Of a stretch of DNA of 64,000 nucleotides, positions 45,849 through 53,953 are shown piece after piece. Every line of letters starts with the position of its first letter. Within the stretch, counting starts at the first letter, position 1. The stretch is from Piscinibacter gummiphilus (GTDB taxonomy: Bacteria > Pseudomonadota > Gammaproteobacteria > Burkholderiales > Burkholderiaceae_C): the NCBI RefSeq assembly GCF_002116905.1, contig NZ_CP015118.1:2914001-2978000 (forward strand), given 5' to 3'. Made by a program: the position numbers and the translations under genes. The notes under the pieces are model-generated. The model saw only the letters and a program-made list of their open reading frames with translations, was not told the origin of the DNA and did not search any database.

Positions 45849-47750
45849 ATGCGATTCGCAAAACTCGTGGGTGTGGTGCTGATCTCGGCGGCCCTGGTGG
45901 CCCACGCCAACCTGCCCGGCAAGCGCTTCGTCTACCGTGCCGACGGCAAGCGCCTCACGGAAGTGCTGCAGGACTTCGCGGCCGCCCAGTCGATGTCGAT
46001 CGTGGTCGACGCCGGCGTCGAGGGCACGGTCAACGGCCAGTTCAACGCCCGGCCCGACGAGTTCCTGACCGCGCTCGGCAAGAGCTACGGGATCATCTGG
46101 TACTTCGACGGGGTCACGCTGTTCGTGTACCCGTCGCGCATGATCGAGAGCCGCGTGTTCCGCATGCGCGGCTACAACCGCGACAGCGTGCGCCGCATGC
46201 TGTCGTCGATGGGGCTCGGCGATCCGCGCTACCCGCTGAAGTTCAACGACGCGGAGCAGACCCTGCTCGCGTACGGCCCGCCGCGCCACATCGAGCTGGT
46301 GCAGACGGTGATCGACACGCTCGACGGCACCGCGCGCGACCGCGTGGGTTCGGCCATCCGCGTCTTCCCGCTGAACAACGTCGTGGCCGCGGACCGGGTC
46401 ACCGGCAACGTGCGGGTGCCGGGCCTGGCGAGCACGCTCAACAACCTGTTCTCCCGGGGCAGCCGTGCCGCCGGGGGCGCGCCCGAAGCCAACATCGCCC
46501 CGGGCAACGAGACCCCGTCGAACGGCAACCCGAACAAGCGCCGTGCGATGGAACAGACCTACGGGGCCCGCGCCGACGACCCGCAGAGCGGCCCGGCGCG
46601 CAAGGACGGCGTGCGCGATGCGGCAGGGCGGCTCGTGGTGCCCGAGGCAGGGGTCGACACCGTGCGCGACGACACCCCGTTCTTCCAGGCCGACGAAGGC
46701 TCGAACTCGATCATCGTGCGCGGCGTGCCCGAACGCATGAACCAGTACCAGGCGCTGATCCGCCAGCTCGACGTCTCGCAGGGGCTCGTCGAGATCGAAG
46801 CGACCATCATCGACGTGAGCACCGAGTCGTTCGATTCGCTCGGCATCGAGTGGGAGTATTCACGCACCGGCAAGGGCAGCATCGCGGTGTCGCCCGGCAG
46901 TCCCAGCACGGGTTCGGGCACCGGTCCCGCCGTGACGATCGGCGTGCCGAACGTCACCACGCTCGTGGCCGACGCGGGCCGCTCGCTGCTCACCCGCATC
47001 CGCGCGCTCGAAGGCACCGGCAAGGCCCGCATCGTCGCGCGCCCGAAGGTGCTCGGCACCGCGAACCGCATGGCGAGCATGGTGGACAAGCGCCAGGCCT
47101 CGGTGCGCGTGGCCGGCAACCTCGACGTGGCGCTGTTCACCGTCGAGGCCGGCACCACGCTGCAGGTCATGCCGCAGATCGTGGCGAGCCCGCAGCGAAG
47201 GGAAGTCCGGCTGTCCCTCTTCATCGAGGACGGCAGTTTCGAAGGGGCGGTGGTCGACGCGATCCCGATCGTCAAGAAGACCGAGATCCGCACGGATGCC
47301 GCGCTGCTGGAAGGCGAGAGCCTGCTGATCGGCGGCATCTCGGTCGAGGCCGACGTCAATGGCCGCAGCGGGTTGCCGGGCCTCGGCCGCGTGCCGTTCC
47401 TCGGGGCGCTGTTCCGGCACGACGAGGGCAACAAGGTGCGCCGGGAACGGCTCTTCCTGATCACGCCGAAACTCGTGAGCCTGACGCCGCAGCAAGCGCC
47501 GGTGCCGCCGCAGGTGCCGGCGCCCGAGGTGCCGCCGCTGCCCGTGCCCACGCCGCCGTCGTCCTTGCGCCAGCAGGGCCTGCCGCCGAAGACCGCGGCC
47601 CGGGCGCGCGACGCCGGCACGTCCCGCGTGGCGGCGTACCGTACCCCGTTGCCCGAGCCCGTGCAACCGGTCACCGTGTCGCTGCAGGCACAGCAGTTCG
47701 CTGCCCTCGGCAGGACCTCGCGCGACATGGCGCCGGAGGCCACGCGATGA
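45849..47750 (+). CDS. sctC: T3SS outer membrane secretin SctC (HrcC)
   Basis: Forms the outer membrane ring of the injectisome. The 633-residue protein has a signal peptide (cleavage near residue 20, after VAHA), N0/N1 domains (FVYRADGKRLTEVLQDFAA) and an N3 region. The secretin core includes VEIEATIIDVSTESFDSLGI, ARIVARPKVL and LLIGGISVEADVNGRSGLPGLGRVP. A Pro-rich, basic C-terminal tail follows. The loop between N1 and N3 holds a Gly/Asn-rich insert. The stop overlaps sctD (ATGA). Confidence 0.95.
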   Translation: MRFAKLVGVVLISAALVAHANLPGKRFVYRADGKRLTEVLQDFAAAQSMSIVVDAGVEGTVNGQFNARPDEFLTALGKSYGIIWYFDGVTLFVYPSRMIESRVFRMRGYNRDSVRRMLSSMGLGDPRYPLKFNDAEQTLLAYGPPRHIELVQTVIDTLDGTARDRVGSAIRVFPLNNVVAADRVTGNVRVPGLASTLNNLFSRGSRAAGGAPEANIAPGNETPSNGNPNKRRAMEQTYGARADDPQSGPARKDGVRDAAGRLVVPEAGVDTVRDDTPFFQADEGSNSIIVRGVPERMNQYQALIRQLDVSQGLVEIEATIIDVSTESFDSLGIEWEYSRTGKGSIAVSPGSPSTGSGTGPAVTIGVPNVTTLVADAGRSLLTRIRALEGTGKARIVARPKVLGTANRMASMVDKRQASVRVAGNLDVALFTVEAGTTLQVMPQIVASPQRREVRLSLFIEDGSFEGAVVDAIPIVKKTEIRTDAALLEGESLLIGGISVEADVNGRSGLPGLGRVPFLGALFRHDEGNKVRRERLFLITPKLVSLTPQQAPVPPQVPAPEVPPLPVPTPPSSLRQQGLPPKTAARARDAGTSRVAAYRTPLPEPVQPVTVSLQAQQFAALGRTSRDMAPEATR

Positions 47751-48835
47751 AACGCCTGCGCATCCTCACCGGCCGCCACGTCGGCGCGCACCTGGACCTC
47801 GCCGAGGGCGTGCACGTCGTCGGCGCGGGCAACGACTGCGACATCATGGTCACCGACTGGACCTTCGCGCCGCTCGAGCTGACGGTGGCGGAGGGGGGCG
47901 TGTCGTGCCGTTGGTACGACGGCGCGGAGGTGCCCGCCGCGCCGGACGCCCGGCCCGGCGCCGAACGCCGCGTCGAACTGGGCGACCTCGCGCCACGCGA
48001 GTTCGACGGCATCGTGCTGTGTGTCGGCCCGGCCGGGGATGCGTGGCCGAGCGACGTCGAGCTGCTGTCGGCGGTCTTCGCGCCCACGCCGAAACGCGTG
48101 GCGCGCTGGGCGCGGGAACGCCTGCCCGCCCGGCTCGTGCCGCTGGGCCTGGCGGCCGGGGTCGTGGGGGCCGTGGCGTTCGCCTGGCCCTGGCTCGAGG
48201 CGTCGCCGCCGCCCGTGGTGGTGCCGACGATCGAGGAATCTCGCGCGCGCGTGCAGCACGAGCTCGATCGGGTCACGGGCGGCCGGCTGGTCGCCGTGGC
48301 GGAGCAGGGCACGCTGTTCCTCACCGGGCTGGCCGAGACCCCGCAGGACGCCGCCTCGGGCCGCGCCGCCGTCGACGCCCTGCGCGTGCCCTACAACGTG
48401 GTGCCGCGCTTCGCGGTCGCCTCGTCCATCGCCGAGACGTTGCGTGGCACCGGCGGACTGACCAACCCGACCGTGCGCCATGAAGGCGGCGGCGTGTTCT
48501 CGCTGTCGGCCGAGGTCACCGACGAACGTGCCGCGCGCGCGGCGGTCGACCGCATCGCCGCCGACCTGGCGCCGGCCGTCACCAAGGTCCATGCGAGCTT
48601 CGAACGCATCTACCCGACCGACCCGCTCGGGCCGATCCTGTCGCGCTCCCAGCAGGACGGCCTGTCGGTCGTGCAGACCCGCGACGGCGTCAAGCACATC
48701 GTGATCGAGGCCGTCCGCGCGGCGGCGCCCGAACCTTCCCCGGAGCCGCCGGCTCCTCCGCCGGCGGCGGTGGCGGTCCGCCCCGCGGCCATGACCACCG
48801 CCCACGCCACTTCAACCCAAGGAGCCACCCCATGA
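47747..48835 (+). CDS. sctD: T3SS inner membrane ring protein SctD
   Basis: Outer part of the inner-membrane ring. In the 362-residue protein, residues 1-95 form a cytoplasmic FHA-like domain (LRILTGRHVGAHLDL, VGAGNDCDIMV), one membrane helix lies near 131-152, and the periplasmic part has ring-building modules (about 165-320). The C-terminus is a Pro/Ala-rich tail (about 325-362). Overlaps sctC by ATGA and the next gene by 4 bases, so the three are translationally coupled. Confidence 0.85.
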   Translation: MKRLRILTGRHVGAHLDLAEGVHVVGAGNDCDIMVTDWTFAPLELTVAEGGVSCRWYDGAEVPAAPDARPGAERRVELGDLAPREFDGIVLCVGPAGDAWPSDVELLSAVFAPTPKRVARWARERLPARLVPLGLAAGVVGAVAFAWPWLEASPPPVVVPTIEESRARVQHELDRVTGGRLVAVAEQGTLFLTGLAETPQDAASGRAAVDALRVPYNVVPRFAVASSIAETLRGTGGLTNPTVRHEGGGVFSLSAEVTDERAARAAVDRIAADLAPAVTKVHASFERIYPTDPLGPILSRSQQDGLSVVQTRDGVKHIVIEAVRAAAPEPSPEPPAPPPAAVAVRPAAMTTAHATSTQGATP

Positions 48836-49104
48836 GCACCGAAGCCCTGAACCCGCCCGTCAGCCTGGTCGACGACTTCAAGGACCTGCAGATGACGATC
48901 TTCCAGGACCGCGACGGCGACAAGACCCGCCAGCTCGTCGCGTACTTCCGCCAGGCCGAGATCAAGAGCCGGGAGATGCAGCTGCGCACCACCGAGTACG
49001 AGCAGAAGCAGTACGCCCAGATGCTCGCCGACGCGTTCGCCGCGTCCACGCGCATCCTGCTGGCGGCCTGGCAGAAGGCCCACGGCTCGGACCTGCACGT
49101 CTGA
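48832..49104 (+). CDS. small coiled-coil T3SS protein, possible SctE-type needle co-chaperone
   Basis: 90 residues, highly charged and helical (FKDLQMTIFQDRDGDKTRQL, then a long Gln/Glu/Arg helix). Its size, two-helix character and position before a TPR protein and the pilin genes resemble the YscE/PscE partner in needle-subunit chaperone complexes. That is inference from context, not clear similarity. It starts within the last 4 bases of sctD. Confidence 0.6.
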   Translation: MSTEALNPPVSLVDDFKDLQMTIFQDRDGDKTRQLVAYFRQAEIKSREMQLRTTEYEQKQYAQMLADAFAASTRILLAAWQKAHGSDLHV

Positions 49105-49151
49105 CCGCGTCGCCGACCGCCCCGATTCCGTCGTTGCACCAGGAGCCGACC

Positions 49152-49604
49152 ATGATCGTTCTCGAGCGTTTCCACATGCCCTTCGCGGCGATGCCGCCCG
49201 TGGCCGAGCCGCCGCCGCCGTCGCCGCTGATGTACCAGGTCGAGCTGGTGCGCAAGCTGATCTCCACGATGATGGTGGGCCAGATGCATGGCCAGTCCGA
49301 CGACGTCGCGCACGTGTTCCGCACGCTGTCGGAGATGCTCGGCGACGGCCGGCACCTGCGCATCAGCCTCGCGCTGGCCAGCGCGATCGGCGGCGATGCC
49401 CAGCCGGCGCGCGACCTGCTCGACGAAGGCATGGACGACTGGCCCGGCGCCGAGCCCGCGAAGGTCTCGGTGGCCATGGCCCTCAAGATCGGCGGCGACC
49501 CGCGATGGGTCCATGTCTGCGAACAGACGCTGGCCGTCAGCAACGACGACGACGCCCGCCGCTTCGCGCGGCAACTGCTCGACCAACCGTATCTCCAGGC
49601 TTAG
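49152..49604 (+). CDS. TPR T3SS protein, possible pilin chaperone (HrpB1/SctG-like)
   Basis: A 150-residue TPR-like protein sharing the block LASAIGGDAQPARDLLDEG with the HrpB1-type proteins at 38025 and 50796. The N-terminus is Pro-rich (PVAEPPPPSP). ATG 49152 follows CCAGGAGCC. It lies 105 bases before the first pilin gene and after the small coiled-coil gene. The pair would correspond to YscE-YscG holding the needle subunit before export. Confidence 0.65.
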   Translation: MIVLERFHMPFAAMPPVAEPPPPSPLMYQVELVRKLISTMMVGQMHGQSDDVAHVFRTLSEMLGDGRHLRISLALASAIGGDAQPARDLLDEGMDDWPGAEPAKVSVAMALKIGGDPRWVHVCEQTLAVSNDDDARRFARQLLDQPYLQA

Positions 49605-49633
49605 GCGCCACCTGCAGCCGGCGCCTGGGACGC

Positions 49634-49669
49634 CCCTTCGCGAAAGGGTCGTTTCGAAGGCTGCGAAAC
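49634..49669 (+). promoter_or_regulatory. two tandem hairpins upstream of the pilin genes
   Basis: CCCTT (49634-49638)/AAGGG (49644-49648) and GTTTCG (49651-49656)/CGAAAC (49664-49669) form two short adjacent stem-loops 40 bases before the first pilin ATG. They could mark RNA processing or stabilise the pilin mRNA; no T run follows. Confidence 0.4.
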
Positions 49670-49708
49670 CCGCTCCACCCCACGCACCACCACCCGAAAG
49701 GAACGCTC

Positions 49709-49951
49709 ATGTCCGGCAGCAAACTGGGTCAGGTTCTCGACCCGTCCACCAACGCGATGCTCAACTCCGCCTCCGGTGCGGCCACCACGGCGGCCGAGTC
49801 CGGCGCGGCCACGAAGTCCGCCGAAAGCATGGTGAACACGCAGATCGGCAACTCCGACAAGATGTCCAAGGCCAACGAGGCCATGAACACGCAGGCCATG
49901 CTGAACAACGCACGCAAGGCCGCCTCCGAACTGCTCAAGGGCGCGATCTGA
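49709..49951 (+). CDS. T3SS pilin/needle-like subunit, copy 1
   Basis: 80 residues, Ala/Ser/Asn/Thr-rich, no Cys, predicted helical, with the C-terminal NNARKAASELLKGAI. Small size, composition and position fit the HrpY/HrpE pilus subunit class. Residues 19-80 are identical to residues 8-69 of the next gene; only the N-termini differ (MSGSKLGQVLDPSTNAML here). The ribosome binding site is GAAAGGAAC. Confidence 0.75.
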   Translation: MSGSKLGQVLDPSTNAMLNSASGAATTAAESGAATKSAESMVNTQIGNSDKMSKANEAMNTQAMLNNARKAASELLKGAI

Positions 49952-50006
49952 TCGGCCCGCGACCTCCTGATCGTCTTCTTCACCCACCCCACTGAAAGGA
50001 ACTCCC

Positions 50007-50216
50007 ATGTCCGTCTCCACCATCGGCAATTCCGCCTCCGGCGCCGCCACCACCGCCGCCGAATCGGGCGCAGCCACCAAGTCCGCCGAAAGCATGGTGA
50101 ACACGCAGATCGGCAACTCGGACAAGATGTCCAAGGCCAACGAAGCGATGAACACGCAGGCCATGCTGAACAACGCGCGCAAGGCCGCCTCCGAACTGCT
50201 CAAGGGCGCCATCTGA
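50007..50216 (+). CDS. T3SS pilin/needle-like subunit, copy 2
   Basis: 69 residues, starting MSVSTIG, then 62 residues identical to copy 1. The DNA of the shared part differs at 14 codons, all synonymous. The GAAAGGAAC ribosome binding site is also duplicated. The shorter N-terminus may change the secretion signal or polymer tip. It lies 55 bases after copy 1. Confidence 0.75.
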   Translation: MSVSTIGNSASGAATTAAESGAATKSAESMVNTQIGNSDKMSKANEAMNTQAMLNNARKAASELLKGAI

Positions 50217-50253
50217 GCGTCGCCGACGCCCCAACCATTCCAAGGAGAGAACC

Positions 50254-50691
50254 ATGACCATGGTCGCAGGCAAGATCGAAGGATTCGCCGCAGCCCAGCC
50301 GGCGAACACCGGCAAGCTGGACGTCCTCAAGAACTGCATCGAGTGCCTCGAGAAGCTGAGCAAGGGCGACACCGCCGGCGCGCTGAACGAGCTCAAGGAA
50401 GCGTGCGATGCGGCCAAGTCGGCCGCCGAAGGCACGCAGAAGCCCGCCCCGGGGCAGGGCATGGACCTGTACGAGCTGCTGCGCCAGATCCTCGAGCAGG
50501 GCCAGAAGAACTCCGAGGCCAACAAGGCCGGCGGCGGTCCCGGCGGCGCGCAGGGCGCTGGCGGCCCCGAGGGTGCCGGCGGCGCCCAGGGCGGCCAGCA
50601 GGCCGGCGGCATGGCCGACATGATCAAGATGCTCGTCGAGATGCTGCTGCAGGACATGCAGAAGCAGGGCGGCATGAAACAGGCGGCCTGA
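50254..50691 (+). CDS. glycine-rich harpin-like protein
   Basis: 145 residues. The N-terminal half is helical with two Cys (VLKNCIECLEKL), then DLYELLRQILEQGQKN. A Gly/Ala/Gln-rich low-complexity stretch follows (about residues 92-118), and the protein ends in an amphipathic helix (MIKMLVEMLLQDMQKQGG). Small size, glycine/glutamine richness and amphipathic leucine helices resemble harpins such as PopA/Hpa1, though similarity is compositional. ATG 50254 follows AAGGAGAG. Downstream is a strong hairpin. Confidence 0.6.
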   Translation: MTMVAGKIEGFAAAQPANTGKLDVLKNCIECLEKLSKGDTAGALNELKEACDAAKSAAEGTQKPAPGQGMDLYELLRQILEQGQKNSEANKAGGGPGGAQGAGGPEGAGGAQGGQQAGGMADMIKMLVEMLLQDMQKQGGMKQAA

Positions 50692-50706
50692 CCCGGCGTG
50701 CCTCGA

Positions 50707-50736
50707 GCCACGCCCGATCCCCGGATCGGGCGTGGC
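50707..50736 (+). terminator. hairpin between the pilin/harpin genes and hrpB1
   Basis: A 13-bp perfect stem (50707-50719 with 50724-50736), loop CCCG, followed by GATTT. It lies 15 bases after the harpin-like stop. It probably works as a partial terminator so that pilin and harpin mRNA exceeds that of the downstream basal-body genes. Confidence 0.65.
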
Positions 50737-50795
50737 GATTTCCCCAGACCCCATCCACTGATACGTGAGTCCAGGCGACTGGATCGGAGACCGAC

Positions 50796-51269
50796 ATGAC
50801 TTCAGCCCAGACCGACAAGCCGCTCGTCGAGGCCCTCGCGGCCGTCTTCTACGTCGGCAGTGACCTCGAGGAAGACGAGCAGACGCTGCCCGTGCTGCGC
50901 CTCATCCGCCGACTGCGCCCCGACTCGCCGAAACTCGCGGTGGTCGAGGCCCAGCAGCTCATCGAGTGCGGTGACCTGCAGGGTGCCCGGCTGCTGCTCG
51001 ACGAAGCCGACGAACGCAGCCCCGACACCCCCATCGTCAAGGCGATGCTCGCCCTCGTGCTGCAGCAGCAGCGCAACGGCCTGTGGGCCGCCTATGCCGA
51101 CGAGGCCCGCAACCTGCCGCACGACGACAAGGCGCAGTCCATCCTCGACTTCCTCGACCGCATCGCCCGCGGAGACCCGTTCGAGGCCGCTGACACCGAG
51201 GCGGAGCCCGCGGCGCCCGAACCGGCGCCCGTCATGTCCTACATGCCCTACATGGGTGTGGCCTGCTGA
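50796..51269 (+). CDS. hrpB1: HrpB1/HrpK-family T3SS protein
   Basis: A 157-residue TPR-like protein (LVEALAAVFYVGSDLEEDEQ, QQLIECGDLQGARLLLDEAD) of the HrpB1/HrpK family, which in Xanthomonas and Ralstonia heads the hrpB1-hrpB2-hrcJ-hrpB4-hrcL-hrcN order seen here. The C-terminal 30 residues are Pro/Glu-rich. It is likely periplasmic or chaperone-like in the early secretion step. Confidence 0.85.
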   Translation: MTSAQTDKPLVEALAAVFYVGSDLEEDEQTLPVLRLIRRLRPDSPKLAVVEAQQLIECGDLQGARLLLDEADERSPDTPIVKAMLALVLQQQRNGLWAAYADEARNLPHDDKAQSILDFLDRIARGDPFEAADTEAEPAAPEPAPVMSYMPYMGVAC

Positions 51270-51285
51270 ACCGGAGCCCGCCGCC

Positions 51286-51705
51286 ATGAACCCCGTCGAA
51301 CCCGTCTCGGCGGTCGCCTCCGTCGGCCAGGTGATGTCCGTCGCCGGCGCCGGCCCCGCGTCCTCCGTGTCGTCCCCCGCCGCCAGCGGCCCGTCGGTCG
51401 AGGAACTGACCCAGCGGTTCCGCACGATGATGGACACCCCGAACCCGGTCGAGCACGCGCCCTCCGGCCCGCAGGAGAGCCTGCTCACGCACATGATGGC
51501 CAATGGCGAGGAGTTTCTGCGCCACACGCACGAGAAGGTCGCCGAACTGCGTGCGCAGGCGCCGCACATGAGCCCCTCGGAGTTCGTCGCCGCCTCCATC
51601 GAGGTGAGCAACGCGGCCTCCATCGGGGCGTTCCGCCTGCAGGCGGCGACGTCGCTGGCCTCGGGCACCAACAAGAGCATGCAGTCGCTGCTCAAGAACC
51701 AGTGA
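51286..51705 (+). CDS. hrpB2: HrpB2, T3SS inner rod/early substrate (SctI-like)
   Basis: 139 residues. The Ser/Ala/Val-rich N-terminus is followed by helical ESLLTHMMANGEEFLRHTHE and a C-terminal conserved region ending SGTNKSMQSLLKNQ. Position between hrpB1 and sctJ and the size match HrpB2, a secreted protein essential for pilus formation. ATG 51286 is preceded by CCGGAGCCCG. Confidence 0.82.
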   Translation: MNPVEPVSAVASVGQVMSVAGAGPASSVSSPAASGPSVEELTQRFRTMMDTPNPVEHAPSGPQESLLTHMMANGEEFLRHTHEKVAELRAQAPHMSPSEFVAASIEVSNAASIGAFRLQAATSLASGTNKSMQSLLKNQ

Positions 51706-51719
51706 CCGGGAGGCCCGCC

Positions 51720-52517
51720 ATGTCCTTCTTCCGAATCCACCGCGGGGTGGCCCGCGTCCTGCTGCTGGGCCTGGTGGTCGTGCTGGCCGGCTGCAAGCAG
51801 GACCTCCATTCGAAGCTCGCCGAGGCCGATGCGAACGAGATGCTGGGTGTGCTGCTGACCGCCGGGCTCGACGCGGCGAAGAAGTCGCCCGACGGCAAGA
51901 CGTGGACCATCTCGGTCGAGGGCGACCAGCTCGGCGAGGCCTTGTCGGTGCTGCGCGCGAACGGCCTGCCGGCGCAGGCCCACGCGAGCCTGGGCGAGGT
52001 CTTCAAGAAGGACGGCCTGATCTCCACACCCACCGAGGAGCGCGTGCGCTTCATCCACGGCGTGTCCCAGGAACTCGCCGCCACGCTCACCGCGATCGAC
52101 GGGGTCATCACCGCGCGCGTGCACGTGGTGCTGCCGAACAACGACCCGCTGGCCGACAACGTGAAGCCGTCCAGCGCCTCGGTGTTCATCAAGCACCGGC
52201 CCGAGGCCAACGTGGCGACGCTGGTGCCCGTCGTGAAGAACCTCGTGATGCGCAGCGTCGAGGGGCTGTCCTACGACAACGTCAACGTCACCGTGGTCGC
52301 GGCGGCGCCGCTCGCACCCGCGGTGCGGCACCTCGTCGAGAAGAAGGCATCGCCGTCGCTCGCCATGATGGCGATGCTGGGCCTGCTGGGCACGGTGCTG
52401 CTGCTGCTCGGTGTCGCCACGCTGCGCCCGGCCTGGTTGCCCGCCGCCGTGAGCGGCCCGGCCGGCCGACTGCTCGGCCGGCCCGCGGGGGCGGGAGGGC
52501 CGGAGGCCTCGGCGTGA
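51720..52517 (+). CDS. sctJ: T3SS inner membrane ring lipoprotein SctJ (HrcJ)
   Basis: Periplasmic lipoprotein ring of the basal body. The 265-residue protein has a lipobox LAGC in its signal peptide (acylated Cys near residue 24), the YscJ/FliF domain (EANEMLGVLL-like segment, then TPTEERVRFIHGVSQELAATL, VHVVLP), and a C-terminal membrane helix (about residues 217-240). ATG 51720 follows GGGAGG. Its stop overlaps the next GTG start (GTGA). Confidence 0.94.
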   Translation: MSFFRIHRGVARVLLLGLVVVLAGCKQDLHSKLAEADANEMLGVLLTAGLDAAKKSPDGKTWTISVEGDQLGEALSVLRANGLPAQAHASLGEVFKKDGLISTPTEERVRFIHGVSQELAATLTAIDGVITARVHVVLPNNDPLADNVKPSSASVFIKHRPEANVATLVPVVKNLVMRSVEGLSYDNVNVTVVAAAPLAPAVRHLVEKKASPSLAMMAMLGLLGTVLLLLGVATLRPAWLPAAVSGPAGRLLGRPAGAGGPEASA

Positions 52518-53218
52518 ACGCGCCGCTGCGGCGGCTGCTGCGGGCCATCGACCGCAAGGCCGGCGCCTGGCCCACGGAACTGCACCCGGCCTGGGTGGAC
52601 GCCGCCGCCGCGCGGCTCGGGCCACGTGCCGCGGCGTGGTGTGCGCGGGTGCCGCCGCGCCGGCATGCGGCGCTGCTCGAACACACCTACGGGCTCGTGT
52701 GGCCCGACCTCGCCGAGTTCCGCGAACCGGCCCACCGCCTCGCGCTGCTCGACCGCCCGAGCCTGCTCAAGGTGCTCGCCACCTGCGCGCTCGACGGCCG
52801 CCGCGACAGCGTGCGGCGCTCGGTGGGCCGGGTCGTGCGCGACCTGCTGATCGAGGGCATCGGCGAAAGCGCCTACGAGCGCGTGCTCGACGGCCCCACC
52901 CGCGGCCTGCAGGCGGCCGAGCCGCTCGGGGCGGTCGAGGCGAACCCCGAACGCCTCGCCGCCGACGGCTTCCGCGCGCTGTGTTCGCAGGCGGCCTGGC
53001 GCCACCCCACGCTGATCACGATGGTGCGGCTCTGCCTGCCGCCCGGCGTGTCCGCGGACGCCGTCCCGGCCGCACCGTCCCCGCGCGGCGCGGACCGGGT
53101 GATCGATCGACTACCTGACTACTTTCCGGAGCTCGCATGGTTGTTTGGTTCAGACATGGATCGTGCACTGTCGGTGTCGAGGACGGGCTCGTCCGCGCCG
53201 ATGACTTCGCCACACTGA
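52514..53218 (+). CDS. sctK: T3SS sorting platform protein SctK (HrpB4-like)
   Basis: 234 residues from GTG 52514. Helical, with WPTELHPAWVDAAAARLG and DRPSLLKVLATCALDGRRD. Sequence conservation in this family is low; I assign it by position between sctJ and sctL and by size. The reading frame runs 82 bases into sctL, so the last 27 residues may be unimportant. Confidence 0.72.
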   Translation: MNAPLRRLLRAIDRKAGAWPTELHPAWVDAAAARLGPRAAAWCARVPPRRHAALLEHTYGLVWPDLAEFREPAHRLALLDRPSLLKVLATCALDGRRDSVRRSVGRVVRDLLIEGIGESAYERVLDGPTRGLQAAEPLGAVEANPERLAADGFRALCSQAAWRHPTLITMVRLCLPPGVSADAVPAAPSPRGADRVIDRLPDYFPELAWLFGSDMDRALSVSRTGSSAPMTSPH

Positions 53219-53946
53219 CGGACCTGGTCGACGCGGCCCGGTCGCTGCAGACCGAACGCGAACGCCTGCTGGCGGGCGTCGGCGAGGAGATCGAGGCGAT
53301 GCGCGCCGAGGCCCGGCGGGAGGTCGACGCGCAACTCGTGGCCGCCCGCGCGGAGCGCGACATCGCGCGCGAGGCCGGGTTCGCCGAAGGGCTGGAGGGC
53401 GCCGCCGCGCGCTGGACGGAGTCCGCGCTGCGCGAGGCGGCCTCGACCCAGCGCAGCCTGATCCGCCAGACGGAGCGGCTGAGCCAGATCGTCTCGCTGG
53501 CCCTCGAACGCATCATCGAGCACGAGGACCGCGTCACGCTGTTCAACCGCGCGCTGGCCACCATCACGAAACTCGTGCGCGACGTGCCGATGGCAACGCT
53601 GCGCGTGAGCCCGGCCGAACTCGACAGCGCGCTCGCGGCGGTGACGGCGTTCGCGCCGTGCGCGGCGGGCCGGCTGCAGATCGAGGTCAAGGCCGACTCC
53701 GGCCTGCCCCCCGGCAGCTGCCTGTTCGAGTCGGACCAGGGCCTGATCGACGCGGGGTTGAAGACGCAGCTCGCGGGCATCCGGCGCGCGATGGCGCGCG
53801 CGGCGGAACACCTGCTGCTCGACGAGCCCGGCCCGTCGGCCGCCGGCGAGGTGGTGGGCCTGGAAACGGCCCCGGCCGGCACGCCGTCGGCCCACGCGCA
53901 GAACGACGAGCGGGCCGGGGAACCCGCGGCGTCCGACGCGGCCTGA
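53137..53946 (+). CDS. sctL: T3SS ATPase stator SctL (HrcL/HrpB5)
   Basis: Peripheral stalk linking the ATPase to the sorting platform. The 269-residue protein starts VVWFRHGSCTVGVEDGLVRA, has a long Glu/Arg/Ala-rich coiled coil (about residues 40-110) and a FliH/SctL C-terminal domain, ending in a disordered tail. ATG 53137 overlaps sctK by 82 bases. Confidence 0.87.
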   Translation: MVVWFRHGSCTVGVEDGLVRADDFATLTDLVDAARSLQTERERLLAGVGEEIEAMRAEARREVDAQLVAARAERDIAREAGFAEGLEGAAARWTESALREAASTQRSLIRQTERLSQIVSLALERIIEHEDRVTLFNRALATITKLVRDVPMATLRVSPAELDSALAAVTAFAPCAAGRLQIEVKADSGLPPGSCLFESDQGLIDAGLKTQLAGIRRAMARAAEHLLLDEPGPSAAGEVVGLETAPAGTPSAHAQNDERAGEPAASDAA

Positions 53947-53953
53947 GCGGCCG

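Noticed and set aside
49637..49656. Pair of TTCG motifs before the pilin genes as a hrpII box
   Set aside because: The spacing is 12, not 16, and no YANNNT follows at 32 bases; the motifs belong to two small hairpins.
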